From Acanthacorydalis orientalis (Eukaryota > Arthropoda > Insecta > Megaloptera > Corydalidae), in assembly GCA_034766995.1 (NCBI GenBank), contig CM068323.1, forward strand, positions 17,438,016 to 17,502,015: a DNA stretch of 64,000 bases, written 5' to 3'. Shown in pieces: positions 1 to 12,093 of the stretch (position 1 is its first letter; the number at the start of each line of letters is the position of its first letter). Made by a program: the position numbers and the translations under genes. The notes beneath the pieces are model-generated. The model saw only the letters and a list, made by a program, of their open reading frames with translations. It searched no databases and was not told the origin of the DNA.

Positions 1-271
1 GACCTTAATGACTGATTTTTTATTTTTTTTCTGCTCTAAAATCAATAAATCGTAAGCATTATATAAGAAAAACTATTTTTCATTTCTTTAGTTTATACTA
101 AAAACACTGCCATTAAAAATATATTGTCATAGTTTCAACACAAATTGTTTCTTTAACAAAATTTACAATCAAATTACAAGTACACATTTTTATATATATA
201 CTTATTACCATTTTTAATTTTATTTAATTTTTATTATTTATTTTAGTTCATCGATTATGGTATTAATGGTT
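1..271. other. AT-rich spacer
   Basis: Poly-A and poly-T rich sequence with a short TATATATA run near 190-200. No supported gene is seen. The hexamer AATAAA on the minus strand at 279-274 lies just inside and is discussed with the small minus-strand gene that follows. Confidence 0.7.
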
Positions 272-371
272 CATTTATTAAAAATTTATATTAAAATATA
301 TAGATTAAGAAAAATGTATGTGTGTTGATAATAAAATTAAAAAAAATTACCATGTCATCAATTTCAAAATA

Positions 372-665
372 TCAATAAGTGCTTGTTCGTATGAAACATT
401 CGCTTTCAACATGATTTATACAATTTGTTCTAGAAGAAATAAAAAAAGTAGAATGTACATTCTTGTTACTGTATATATGCGAGCTGAAATTCATTCCGTC
501 AAACCACCAAAGCGAACATACAATTATCGAAATCAGTGGAAATAGACCAGATAATTGTATCGCTCCCAGAGGTGTGCGTAGTGAGTGAGCTTGCGTTGAA
601 GAGATCAGACGAAGTAACACTATCACGTCAACTGCATTTACAAAAACGAACCGACTGTGTGACAT
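372..665 (-). CDS. hypothetical 97-aa ORF or first exon behind a TATA box
   Basis: The product is not recognised. This is an uninterrupted ATG-started frame of 97 codons on the minus strand. Its ATG at 665-663 has A at -3 (CAAATG), and it ends in TGA at 374-372. Residues about 6-26 (FVFVNAVDVIVLLRLI and following) form a signal-peptide-like segment, though it carries one Asp and one Arg. Residues about 41-55 (LFPLISIIVCSLWW) form a second hydrophobic stretch. A TATAAAA sits about 45 bases upstream in otherwise GC-rich sequence, so the 5' leader would be only about 20 nt. AATAAA lies about 95 bases after the stop, which would complete a compact one-exon gene. Alternatively the GTATGT at codon 52 (phase 0) is a splice donor and this is only a first exon. 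AATAAA is expected by chance in such AT-rich DNA, and hydrophobic runs are favoured by T-rich codons, so confidence is limited. Confidence 0.3.
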   Translation of the reverse strand: MSHSRFVFVNAVDVIVLLRLISSTQAHSLRTPLGAIQLSGLFPLISIIVCSLWWFDGMNFSSHIYSNKNVHSTFFISSRTNCINHVESECFIRTSTY

Positions 666-800
666 TTGGAAGCAGACGCGTCAATTCCCGGAGGTCAAAC
701 ACCTCGTTTTATACCCTCGCGACCCGCTGAGCAGCGGCACTAAAACAGACGTGTGGCGATGGGTTTTCGAAAAACGTTGCAAACAGGTGTCATAAAGTGA
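535..800. other. GC/CpG-rich islet with minus-strand promoter
   Basis: Clear rise in G+C with several CpGs (CGCGACC, GACGCG, CCCGG) between AT-rich flanks. It contains the start of the minus-strand ORF and its TATA box. The plus strand also has a partly open frame here, but it lacks an ATG and is probably the shadow. Confidence 0.5.
707..713 (-). promoter_or_regulatory. TATA box (TATAAAA)
   Basis: The minus strand reads GGG-TATAAAA-CGAGG. A perfect TATAAAA flanked by GC-rich sequence is more informative than the countless TATA strings in the AT-rich background. Counting about 31 bases downstream puts transcription start near 682. The ATG of the 97-codon frame is about 18 bases further on. 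Confidence 0.4.
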
Positions 801-989
801 CTACGTGAAAACGATCATTTCTTGTTTTCAAACAAAGAGAATATAATACTGAGCGTGCTCTATTGACCGAACGTAATTACTTTCAAATAGCTGGATGGAA
901 AGAAAAACCTTTTCGTCTCGATGTACTTAGTTGTGAGTAGTTCGGACGTGTGTTCGTAAAATTGTGTACACAACATCTACAAATACAAC

Positions 990-1051
990 TTATATATATA
1001 TATATATATACACATACACACACATATATATATATATACAAATATACATAC

Positions 1052-1122
<71 letters not shown>
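990..1122. repeat. compound (TA)n/(CA)n microsatellite
   Basis: About 133 bp of TA runs interrupted by ACACACA and ATACATAC blocks. It is one of the longest simple-repeat tracts in the window and gives rise to a spurious Tyr/Ile frame on the minus strand. Confidence 0.97.
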
Positions 1123-1125
<3 letters not shown>

Positions 1126-2194
1126 TCATAAGAAAGTAAATAAATCAAATACAATTTTGCCCATAGCAAATGTTGGTTTTTCCGTCTATCTCATTTTTCG
1201 CAGAGAATATTTTGTAGTATAAAATATTTATTTATTAAAAAAAGATTAATTGCTAGTGAAATGTCATTAGAATTTTTTTTCATATGGTAGTATATCTGGG
1301 TACACAGCTATTTGAGTTTGAAAGTGTAAATATCGTTATTTGTTTACAAATACTAAATTCTAAGTATTTTTCTTCAATACGTATCAAGTGTTCTTTTAAT
1401 AAAGACAGAAAAATATTCACTATGCTGAGAAACTAGTAACCATTTTCTACACTTTTAAAATCAGTTTAAAACTGAAATGTTTAGGGTTTTCCACGATGTT
1501 GGTGTTTTAGTCTTTCTTTGAGAAATATGGAAATGTAGTACACAAATCTTCAAAATAGGGATTGATAATTAGTTCTGTGGATGAAGATAAGTTAATGACT
1601 GCGTAAGATTTAGCATAAGCTTTCGTAATTAGGGAAAACTGGAAAAATGTGTTATATTTGGTCTTATGGCGTGATAAAATATACGGAGTAATAGAAAATA
1701 ACTTGAAAAATTATTGTAAATGTAGCTGCACAACAATTTTTTTTACACTTTGTGTATTATCTTAGATTTAAGTAATGATACTTTCATTTTAGAATCATTC
1801 AGTAATTCAAATAATTCAATAATTCAGTAATTCAATAAAATAAAGTATGATTATCTTATAATAAATATATAAAATTTATATTTCAAGTAAGCAAATGCAC
1901 ATATAAAAAAGTGCAGGTTATATGTTGGTCCTTAAAACTTGTTTATAAAATAGAATAAGCTGTTATGTATAGAGAACAAGACAACTAATGACATTATTTA
2001 TGTATTTGGATAGAGTGGCATTAAACAAATAAAATGTTTGTTGTCTACAAAAGTAAAATGATTGTAAATAAAAGCTGATTGTGTTGTTTTCGCCAAACTT
2101 TTCCATTCAAACATATTATAGATCAATCATATGTATTACAAGTGCAATATTGATGTACGTACACTTCCTACATGTCTTTAATTAAGGAAGAGCA
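1123..2194. other. AT-rich spacer
   Basis: No gene seen. Around 1797-1838 the motif AATTCA(A/G)TAATTCA recurs several times as a short degenerate tandem repeat. Confidence 0.7.
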
Positions 2195-2420
2195 TTATAA
2201 TTACATCTCTCGTTCAGTCAATTACGTCAGTCGCCGGGATGTCTGGTTTGGTCCTCTGTCGACGCGAAACTTCGTATTTCAATTAGTTCATGACTGGCTA
2301 CAGGCGCTGACTGACTGACAAGAACGCCTTGATACTCGCACGACCAACCGTAATATTTATGCTGTGACTCCTATGCAGTGAATCAAACTGCTGGTCTACT
2401 ATAAGAACTCGTGCTCTGCT
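2195..2420. other. GC-richer islet, candidate regulatory element or leader
   Basis: Contrasts with its flanks: GTCGCCGGG, GTCGACGCG and GGCGCTGACTGACTGAC. An imperfect inverted pair, GTCAGTCGCC near 2227 and GGCGCTGACTGAC near 2305, could fold across a loop of about 60 nt. The only ATG frame here is 15 codons. It could be an enhancer, a promoter or a leader exon; the sequence does not decide. Confidence 0.35.
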
Positions 2421-4407
2421 CATTACTGTACATCGTTAGCTATATCAATTATAATAACTGCTGAAATTTATTTCATTGTTTGCATATTTTGTGATGTATC
2501 ACGAACAATTGTAATTACCGAAGCATACGAGTATATATAACGTTGAGTCGACTTCGTTTCAAAATATGTACTTTATTGTAAATAAATTGGATATAACGTG
2601 TGGAAAAATATAATTTCGGAAGTAATTATACATACACACACACACACACATATATATGTAAATATTTGGAGTATTTCGAGATATAAGAAAATAATCAAAA
2701 ATGAAAATGATCAATTAACACTTTTATTTTGTAACAGACTGACTTTAAAAATTTAGAACAATAGTGTATCTATATGAGTGTATAAAAAGGTAATAAATGA
2801 AAGTAGACATACAGATTTAAATACTTTAAATAATTTTTAAAACTTAATGATAAATATATGTATTGATAAAAATAACAGTGTTTGTCCACAGATAAAAGTT
2901 AAAAATAATTTTGTAATTTTGACCGTTTATGAAAATGAAAACCAAAATTAAAGCATGTCATTAAATTCAATTAACACAATAATTATATGTACATTCGCAG
3001 AAATCATTATGAATTAATACGTTCGAGTACGATAATTGTACGTTTATGCATTTTTTGTTCAATTTATTTTATATTCCGTAAAGTAAACAACAAATACATT
3101 ATTTTCACATGGCATTAAAAATGAAAAAAGTGTTTTAAACAAATGTTTACTGAATACGAAATCTAAAGTATGTAAAAATATTTTAAACATAAAATAATAG
3201 ATTGTCGATTGTATGTATTTCTCGTTACAAAAAGATTAATAAACAACTACTGTTTTTCTTGAACGTAAATTTCATAAAAGAATGAAGATAGTTTAATTAT
3301 TGAAATATTTTTTATTATTACATTTTGTTCAAATATTTTTAAAATAATTTATAGAATTTATATAATTGTTATTTTACTAAAACAAAACATTTATTTACAG
3401 TTCACATATATTCACTCTACATTACACTATATATTTATTATCTATTAATATAGAGAGAAAAATATTTTTTAATATACCTAAAATGGTATTTTCAATTAAG
3501 TTGAATATTTGTTTGCAAATATTTCAATAAAAACATTTGTTTTTCAACGAATTTCTATTTGATTTTATTATAATTGTTTTCAAATTAAAACAGTTTAGTT
3601 CCAATCATTCTTTTATAATAAAATTTTAAAATGAATTCAAATATTAATAATATTTATAGATGTTCTAGTATCAGAATCGATTTTTCATGTCAGTTATAAA
3701 ATATTGAAAAAATATATCACTTTTAAATAATGTGAATAAAATATCAATCTGTTTAATTAATAATTTGAAATCGTGAAATATAAATGTTTTTGACCACCTA
3801 AGAAAATACATTCTTTGAGCATCTGATACAAATATTCTTACTTGAATTTAATCCGGGTCAGATTTTAATTAAATTGTCTTCTTATTAAATTGTCATTTTC
3901 TTTTCACATTTTTGTTCCACTGTTTCTCGATATCCACTGACTGATGAAATTTAATAGACGTTCATAGACAATTGGTTATAAATAGTAATAAATGTTTAAT
4001 GTTAATAGTTTTTTTCTGACTGGTTTTTGAAAATGAATATTTTTTTAGAAATTTGATTACGAATATTATTTAGTAACATAAGTCATATTATAGTAAGACT
4101 AATTTAAGTATTGTATTGTAATATAAAATAAGTTAATGAATTTTCTGTATGGTAAAAACTTTAACGTAAAGTTCTTCGTTAAACAAATGATCCGACTAAC
4201 AAAGTCGAATAATAAAATCTTTAAATGTTTGTGTATTTTATAAGTTAAAATGAGATTAATATCTTTATACAATTTTCTGTGTACTCGAATTAAAAAAAAT
4301 CTCTTAAGAGGAACTTGTTGAAAACTTTTCAGACAATTAAACAGCAATCAGTTATTTAATTTTCTTATCATGATCCGAAGAAAAGAAAAACTTTTCGCTA
4401 TTGAATA
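2421..4407. other. AT-rich spacer
   Basis: About 2 kb of low-complexity AT-rich DNA with no supported coding frame, tRNA or hairpin. One small CA/TA microsatellite lies at its start. Confidence 0.7.
2630..2659. repeat. (CA)n(TA)n microsatellite
   Basis: A run of about 10 CA units followed by TATATAT. Confidence 0.95.
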
Positions 4408-4745
4408 TTAGTTTGTCAGTTCACTAACGACCCCCACAGGAACACATCGTTCAGTTAAGAAAAGATTTAAACTGATGGACGACGAGGACATAATCTCGAT
4501 GGACTTCGAGAAGAATCTTTTCACAAACTTCCGATATTTATCATTATCATTTTGTTGTAGACAGTGGTCCTCTGTGGCATACGTAATTGATTGAACGGCC
4601 ATGAATCTCCGAGGTGCCATACGTCACTATACCCACGAAGTTAGTAGTCAAATATCGAGTGGGTTTTATAATCCCCAGTGTACTTTCCGTCTGTATTCTG
4701 TGACGGTCCGTAGCTAGAGGTATTCTGCTGCACAACCGAACCGAT
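4408..4745. other. GC-richer islet open on both strands
   Basis: The plus strand carries an ATG frame at 4474-4593 of 39 codons, beginning MDDEDIISMDFEKNLF, with an acidic, coding-like N-terminus. The frame stays open upstream to a TAG near 4410. The complementary strand is open for 70 codons from an ATG at 4620. Neither product is recognised, and only one can be real. A CAG at 4437-4439 after CCCCCA is a possible plus-strand acceptor. It may be a short exon or a conserved non-coding element. Confidence 0.25.
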
Positions 4746-5979
4746 CTTCAACTAAATATTACAAACGCGCATATATCTTTTCAATGTTACTTTAAGTATA
4801 CACATATAACTCAGATAGGTATAGTTATTGTAAATGGCATAATTTTAAAGTTGAATTTAGTTTCTTTGAGGAGAGTTCGTGCGCTACGTTTAGTGTACTT
4901 ATACATGTTTTGTATGTTACATGCATATATATAGTAACATTAGATTAGCTCGTTCATACACTTTCTTGAAGTATCGTAAAGTCTAGTTTGTGTATAACTA
5001 ACTGTATGCATATTGCATCATGTCATCGTCTCGATTCGCTATTAATATTTTACTGAAAGAACTTGAATAAGAAATGCATTAATGAAATTGATATAAGTTT
5101 ATAACCTGTCCCTTTAGATTTCAAATACTGACGCGTTTAATGGAAATATTATTCATAAATATTTGTTTATATTCGGGGCAAGAATGGTACATCTTTTGTA
5201 TCTTATGCAAAAGTTTATATAAACCGTATTTAAGAAACTGTTATTTCTTACTTTCTTTTTTAAATTGCAAGTATTGTAAGAATAACACAATTAGATAATC
5301 CAAGTTTTTTTATTGGTTTTGTATCTTAGTTATTTGAATTGTACTATGAGTGACTCCTAATCTTAACTAGTGAGTTGATTTCAATTAATTTCATTCTTAT
5401 AAACTCATTTCTATTAAATTAATCCCTTTCATTTTAAATGACATATAAATGTAACTAGATATTTTTGAATAATATAAAAAATAATAAGGGTTTATTTTTA
5501 TATTAAGTTTATTTCTTTGTATATTATAAATAAAATGTAATTTAAGATCTTTTTACGAGTTGCAACTTTTTTTTATAAAAATAACATTATGGTAGATTGG
5601 TAAGAATTCATATTCAAAATAATATTAACATCAAAACAATGAAAAGGATAATATTTCTTGAAATTTGAATATTTTTCTTTTCGGAAAATGAAATGACATT
5701 TGACGAAAATTAAATTTTCAAGTAGAATTCAGAGTAAAAAAGAGAACCGACGACGTCTTAGTATTCAATTACGATCACAACAAATATTAATGTAATTTAA
5801 GAAATTCGATTCAACAGCGAACAGCACAAGACGAAGACATTAACGGAATGTCAGATGATAATTTAGATATGTTTTTTTAATCGAATATTTCGTCTGTGTG
5901 GTACAAGACAGTGATATAGTTATGCTCTTTTTTTAATCCACGGAACACCTCACGTTTCCGCACTATTGAATTTCGTTAC
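4746..5979. other. AT-rich spacer
   Basis: No supported gene. Sequence around 5740-5840 is slightly less AT-rich (GACGACGTCTTAG and similar) without an open frame. Confidence 0.65.
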
Positions 5980-6023
5980 TGTATATTTTTTTAACGATTT
6001 GTCCATCATAGTTTCGAATCGAT

Positions 6024-6233
6024 TCAATTGTCAACGCGTCTCTGTTCGTTCTCGTCGAACTCGTTTTGATTCGATTTGTGTGCTACTCTTTTTACAACCA
6101 CGTCATGTGTGATTTTTTCGGAAATGATTTTTGGCTTTGTCAAATAATGAAAATAATAATTCATATCCGCGACTTTGTGCGTGTTCATGTCACTGTTCTG
6201 ACAATTCGCGGTGGATTGTTTAAATATGTCCAT
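6024..6233 (-). CDS. hypothetical small ORF, 69 aa
   Basis: Not recognised. ATG at 6233-6231 in context ATAAATGG, stop TGA at 6026-6024. The product begins MDIFKQSTANCQNSDMN and is hydrophilic, with a basic/acidic C-terminal half rich in Lys, Glu, Asn and Arg (KRVAHKSNQNEFDENEQRR). It has no signal peptide or membrane segment. Codons in the second half use G/C at the third position (GTC, GCG, GAC, GAG, CGC) more than the surrounding spacer would give, which favours coding or exonised sequence. It could equally be a small exon or a chance frame in a GC-richer islet. No splice sites or paralogue help to decide. Confidence 0.22.
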   Translation of the reverse strand: MDIFKQSTANCQNSDMNTHKVADMNYYFHYLTKPKIISEKITHDVVVKRVAHKSNQNEFDENEQRRVDN

Positions 6234-6700
6234 TTATAAATACTTATCACGTATTCCATTCATTGATGACATTTTGTATTGCATGGACGTATTTTTTAAT
6301 ACTACAATAGTTACATACTGTTATTACATCATATATATATATAATTTAAAAAATACCAGAATTTAATTTCATGATACAAGGAATATGTTACAATATTCAA
6401 AACTATAAACAACAATAAAAAAATTAATTAACTTCTTAAGTTAATTATTTTCTTAGATTAAAGGAAAATGAATTATTCTGATCGAACTTATTTTTCGAAT
6501 ATTTGAACTAACTTAATTAATTCACGCCAAGCGAGTTATTACATTGTGACATTATTAATGCAGAATTCAGACGTTTCTATATATAAATGTAATATTGTCT
6601 TCATAGAAGCGCATGTATGAAATCATAACAATGTATCTAGTTATGAATGTGTTATCCATGCTCTAATTAATACGCTTGTTAATTGACTTTTTTACACTTT

Positions 6701-6708
<8 letters not shown>

Positions 6709-6735
<27 letters not shown>
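6709..6735. repeat. (TA)n microsatellite
   Basis: Short ACACACATACA lead-in followed by about 11 TA units. Confidence 0.95.
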
Positions 6736-6739
<4 letters not shown>

Positions 6740-7259
6740 TTCTAATTATATACTGTTAGTAAATAATTATAATTAAGAAAAAATTTATAGAATTTTTCAA
6801 TACATAGATTTATAAAAAAATAGTTTTTATTAAATGTAGTATTCATTGATCAAATGTGAAATAAAATATAAATCATAACTAAAAAAAAATTGTGAAACAT
6901 TTTTAAATGATACTAATTTTTTATTTCAATCGAATATTGTTCTGATTTAAAAATAATTGATACTGTTAGGTGAACAAAAATAATGATGTTAAAATAATAT
7001 TGTTTTCATGGATTTAATCTTGGTGAATCATTTGAGTAGTAATCTCTTATTCAAATGATTCTCCAAGTCAAAGACAAGTGAAGGGACTACACTTACAGGA
7101 TTAAAATTAATACTGAGCTTTAAAAAGCTATGTAAACAGTTGCTAATCAAAGTTTTTAAAAAAATATTCATATTCATTACTCTGATTCGAGTTCTTCCAT
7201 CGACGCCACTGAAAATTGTTAATAAATACAAAAATGGCTGTCGTCATTTTATAAATATA
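6736..7259. other. AT-rich spacer
   Basis: No gene seen. The open stretch on the minus strand at 7028-7231 has no coding-like features. Confidence 0.6.
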
Positions 7260-7525
7260 TTTTTCCAGCATATATTATTATGAACGAACCGTAAGGTCAA
7301 CACTATCGTGAAAGTTGAGTTCAGCTTTCGGCAATGCATGCGAACAACATGGAATTATACACACAACTCCCCATATTCTGTTGTGTACATTTACAAACTG
7401 CGTGGCGGTCGAAACTTATACTCAAATCCCAACATTATGTGTTATTATATTGTGTCTTTATTGCTTTACGAAATCATGGGAATAACAGTCGTCACGCCAT
7501 TTCTTCTCCATTAGAAGAAATATAA
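7260..7525 (+). other. GC-richer islet with short ATG frame
   Basis: Contains a 63-codon ATG frame at 7334-7525 (beginning MHANNMELYTQLPIFC) with a second overlapping open frame, so no single reading is favoured. CGTAAGGTCAACAC near 7291 contains an AGGTCA nuclear-receptor half-site. Candidate regulatory element or small exon. Confidence 0.2.
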
Positions 7526-7818
7526 AACATATATAAAGTTTTTGATATAGTGAAATCAGTTTGAATAATATGATTTATCGTACTTGAGAGAGTAAGCGAC
7601 AATACATACGTTTTGTCTTTTTCAGTTCAAATGAGTTTTTTCTCGTTCGCTTTTTAATTATATGACATATTTTATACACGAATTAATACGTTTATTAGTG
7701 AATTATGGTTTATTATTTTATATAGGTTCTGGTCTTTTTTTTTTGCTTTTACATTGAATTTATTACAAAAATATTTTATTGGTCGTAATTTTCAATTTCG
7801 AATGAAATATCACTGTAA

Positions 7819-7850
7819 TTATATATATATATATATACACATATGTATGT
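7819..7850. repeat. (TA)n microsatellite
   Basis: About nine TA units then ACACATATGTATGT. Confidence 0.93.
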
Positions 7851-10062
7851 AAAGTTCAATAAAATTTGATTTATGGAACAGATACTTAATTTTGCATAAA
7901 TGTTAACTTTAATCATCAAAAATATCAATAAAATTTATAAAGCTGTGTATTTTAATTATAATTTTTATTTAAACAACTTCGTATCTATAAAAATCAAATA
8001 GTATAAAATTCTAATAATAGAATTCAACATTGTAATGTAGAAAATATAGAGATGTAGTTTAAGTTATTTAATTTAACGATTCTTATCTAATGAATTTTCT
8101 CTTTTTACAACAAATATACTATATCGTTTTTTTTATTCAACATTTTAAATATTTTAGTTCATGCATACGTTTAGAAAAATATATTGATTTTCATTATAAG
8201 ATGGAGAGTAGGAATAAGTAAAATTTTATACTTGCTTGTGTAGTTAGAACTGCTACAATTTATTATTTTATAACAATATTTATACAAGCAAATTATTTTA
8301 ATATATTTATTATATTAAATTTATCCAGCATATCTGTTTTTAATAAATAAATTGAATGAAATGCAGTTCTTGTAAATTGACTAATTTGGATATTTTTGGC
8401 TTAAATATTATTTAAATTAAAATTTATATTTTACAAAATAATAACAGTTTCCACTCAATATCAAGTGTATATTTCTTAAGATTTCAATAGATTAAACGTC
8501 TCTTAATGCTTTTAAATTTTCTTCTGGAGATAGGATTATTATTATTATTCTTATTGTGAATCACTAGTCTAAATAGATGTAAAAGTTATTATTCCTTACA
8601 AGTTTCATAGATTGATTAAACAATAAAGGAAAATAAAGCTATTATTTCGTATTGTGTAGGTGCGAAAATGTTAAAATTGATATTTATTTACAAGAACTTA
8701 TTTTAAAGAACTTTTAAGTATTAAGTATAAATTTCTATTTATATATTCTTTTTTTATTGTTACAGATCAGAAAATTGTTGCCCGTCAGTAATCGTGAGTA
8801 CATCTTTAATATTTATACACATATAATCTTAAATATTTAATATTTGTACATCTTTAATATTTAAATTTAATTATTTCTGCTTCTAAAGTAATTTATTAAA
8901 ATTATTTATTGAAAAAATAAAGACTAACGGTATTTGAAAATTTGAGTGTTTTAACACAATTTCGTTCAGTAAAAAAATAATTTCATATAGCAAAGAAAAC
9001 GATTTGAGTGTTTGTTTTTTTTTTTAAATTAAAATAATGTTATGCATGTTCTAAATAATTTAATATTAACTTTGGTCCTATATTGAAATATTGACATCAA
9101 ACCAAAATACTTAAATTAAAATGTATGTTTATCGCCCAAAAATAACTCTTTTATGGTACAAAAAATTACAAATTATTTTATCTTATTTAATATAAAGTCA
9201 CATTTTTATACCGCGAAACGATTTCAAGTATAAATAATGTTTTTAGTGAAAATTACAGTTTTATTAAAATTTCTAGTTAAATATTATTTTTTTATAAATT
9301 AAATTTTATAGCACTTTTTATGAACTTATTTTAATTAATGAAACTATAATAAAAATATTTAAATTCCCTTTAATTATTAATAGCAAGTTAATTTTCTCTA
9401 GTAATTTGATTCATACATTTTTTATTTTTTACTTATTTATTATCTCATTTGTATTAAATACTTGGTAAATCTTTATGAAATTGTAAAAAATACTTTTCCA
9501 TCTGAACTTAATAAGTTAAAATTTTTTAATACTTGGATTATAAAATTTTTATAACGAACTGTTTATAATGTGGTTGTCTTATTTTTTTGTAGAAATCATT
9601 CTTTTTTACTAGCTAAACGGTCGATTATGTTTATCGTAAACACTTTTGCTTTCATGACATTGACAAGAAAATAAATATTGTAGTATAAATAAGTACTTAA
9701 TATTTTAAGTTGTCTCTATACATAACCATAAATCAATTACTGTCAATGTATACAAGAAGCAGACAATGAAAATCGGTTAGCATCAAAACAACATCAGCTT
9801 TTTCACAATGGTACTATGTCGTATACAAAATATGTAATTTTATTAATTGCATTTTCACTAGTACAAACGGTTTTATATATTATCATGCATTTTTATATTA
9901 TATACATATATATACAATATTAGTTTTATATAAAATTTTATTAAATACCCTTTTGAGAAGAAACCGTTATAATTCTGTTCATTAAAAACAGAAGTAAGTT
10001 GGAAGTAACTAAAAACATTTTCTGAGAAATAAATAATTTCTCTATTAATTGAATGAATGATT

Positions 10063-10064
<2 letters not shown>

Positions 10065-10099
<35 letters not shown>
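10065..10099. repeat. (TA)n microsatellite
   Basis: About 17 uninterrupted TA units. Confidence 0.95.
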
Positions 10100-10101
<2 letters not shown>

Positions 10102-10234
10102 ATTTACTTCACTGAAAAAATATTTATTTTTATTCTGTTTGTTTTTAAGTATTTCATCGTTAAACTTTTTCATTAAAGTTTATTTATTTAAAAAAGGTAG
10201 TAAATGGAAACAAATATTACCTGATTTTAAATCA

Positions 10235-10263
10235 TATACATATATATATATATACATGTATAT

Positions 10264-10304
<41 letters not shown>

Positions 10305-10319
10305 TACATATATATGTAC
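10235..10319. repeat. interrupted (TA)n microsatellite
   Basis: TA runs broken by TACATGTA, GATATA and AAATATACA imperfections over about 85 bp. Confidence 0.95.
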
Positions 10320-10424
10320 ATTAACATTTTTTCGTTTCATCAATTTTTACCTAAATGTATATAACAATAAAAGGTGCTAATACTATTATTTGATTACAAA
10401 TTTTTCAAATTGTTTTGTTCACTG

Positions 10425-10470
10425 TGGTCTGGTCTATTTACTTGTGGTCTGGTCTGTGGTCTATTTAGGT
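10425..10470. repeat. short GTGGTCTGGTCT direct repeat
   Basis: The block GTGGTCTGGTCT-ATTTA is followed within a few bases by GTGGTCTGGTCT-GTGGTCT-ATTTA. This is two to three copies of a G/T-rich unit next to a pure TA repeat, which suggests slippage or local duplication. Confidence 0.75.
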
Positions 10471-10482
10471 TTCTTTGCGGTT

Positions 10483-10484
<2 letters not shown>

Positions 10485-10544
<60 letters not shown>
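10485..10544. repeat. (AT)30 microsatellite
   Basis: 60 bp of perfect dinucleotide repeat, among the longest uninterrupted tracts here. Confidence 0.97.
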
Positions 10545-10546
<2 letters not shown>

Positions 10547-11268
10547 AAAAGTCACATAGTTCATACATCATATTTAAGTATTTTGTTGATTGATATTTGT
10601 TTAAATCAATGTTAAGTATTTTTGCTTACGATTCATTGGTTCATGTTTATAAATCATTTAGAAAAAATGCATTTCGTTTTTTAGTAAATATAATTTTCTT
10701 TGCTAAGTGGTAATTGCGATTGCTTTCCCGAACATACGTTAGTCAAATAGTAAGCAGTACAAAAGAAAACTCAATAAGTTTAGTGACTTGCAGAACTGAA
10801 AACTGCTATTCAAGTATTGTGAATATTTTTGTACTGTTTACAAAAGAGAGCTTTTATGTTCCGAAGCAACTTATCATTGTAGAGTAAAGTTTATGGAAAT
10901 GGGAAGTATAGAAAAAAACGAATAAGTACTTCTAGAAGAAAATTGGTAGATGTCGAATGAGTTCACGAGACATATTTTAGTGTCAAGGAATGACTCTCAA
11001 ACATATTTAAAAAAGTCTTGATATTAGTGTACACTATCTATAATTTTTTTTAAATAACGCTCGTTGTTAGGTTCAATTTCTAGTTAAAAATGAAAAAAAT
11101 AATGATTTAATTTATATATATATATACAGGAGTACTAATTTGAATGAAATTTATATTTGAAAATATAAAAACATTTTTCTATTGCAAATTAAATTCCTAT
11201 AAAACTATTACCTTGAATTCAATTAAATCAGTTATAAAAAGTAATTAATATTTTTATATAACTGCTTT

Positions 11269-11271
<3 letters not shown>

Positions 11272-11311
<40 letters not shown>

Positions 11312-11321
11312 GTGTGTGTGT
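11272..11321. repeat. (TA)n(TG)n microsatellite
   Basis: About 17 TA units followed by GTACGTGTGTGTG. Confidence 0.95.
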
Positions 11322-11455
11322 TTTAAATAAAATTTACAAAACAAATACAATATTCTGATTATACGATTCGTTTTATTCTGATTACTTTGATATAAAACAG
11401 AAATAAATTTATCTGTTAATTCAATTATCTTCTTTCATTAGATAATTTTATACAA

Positions 11456-11514
11456 ATATATATATATATATGTACGTGTGTGTATATATGTGTGTATATA
11501 TGTGTGTGTATATT
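11456..11514. repeat. (TA)n/(TG)n compound microsatellite
   Basis: Alternating TATATA and TGTGTG blocks. It ends like the neighbouring tract 140 bp upstream (TGTACGTGTGTG), so one may be a duplicate of the other. Confidence 0.95.
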
Positions 11515-12024
11515 TAATATAAATAATATAAAATTCGTTCGTGCAAATATATAAAACATTGAAGAAAAATTCGTTTTAATATGGTTATTTTCGTAGTAAT
11601 AAATAAAGTTCGCATTTTCTGTTTTTACGGAAAAAAAATTAGGAAAAAAATAATGTTGACATATAATAAATATAAAACTACGCTTATAATATATAGACCA
11701 AGAAACATGAGTTGAATGCACGCATCTACCACAGTAAGCGAGATATATCAAAAATGAATTTCAGAAAACTGTAATAGCTGCGCTTTGTGTGACGGATACA
11801 TTAAGAAAAACCAACACACTCACACGTATACACATACTGTGTTAAGAAATATCTGTGTTCTTTTATCTTAAACATATTTTTATACAAAAGAAACAATCAT
11901 CAGTTTTTTACAATTATATCTATCAATCAGTAAATTAATGAAAATGTATTATAAGATTTTACTTGTAGAGTTTATTTTTTTTTTCGTTAAATACTCGTAT
12001 AACTATATTCAAATGAAGAATACG

Positions 12025-12029
12025 ATATA

Positions 12030-12093
<64 letters not shown>
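12025..12093. repeat. interrupted (TA)n microsatellite
   Basis: Three TA blocks separated by single ACA interruptions. Confidence 0.96.

Noticed and set aside
883..1089. Tyr/Ile-rich frames such as this one and those at 10139, 10390, 16361, 24660, 31960, 33715, 45147-45438, 47599, 48178 and 57284
   Set aside because: They are read-through of (TA)n and (CA)n microsatellites, which have no stop codon in the TAT-ATA frame.
1797..1838. AATTCAATAATTCAGTAATTCA repeats
   Set aside because: Short degenerate AT repeat with no wider structure, most likely slippage.
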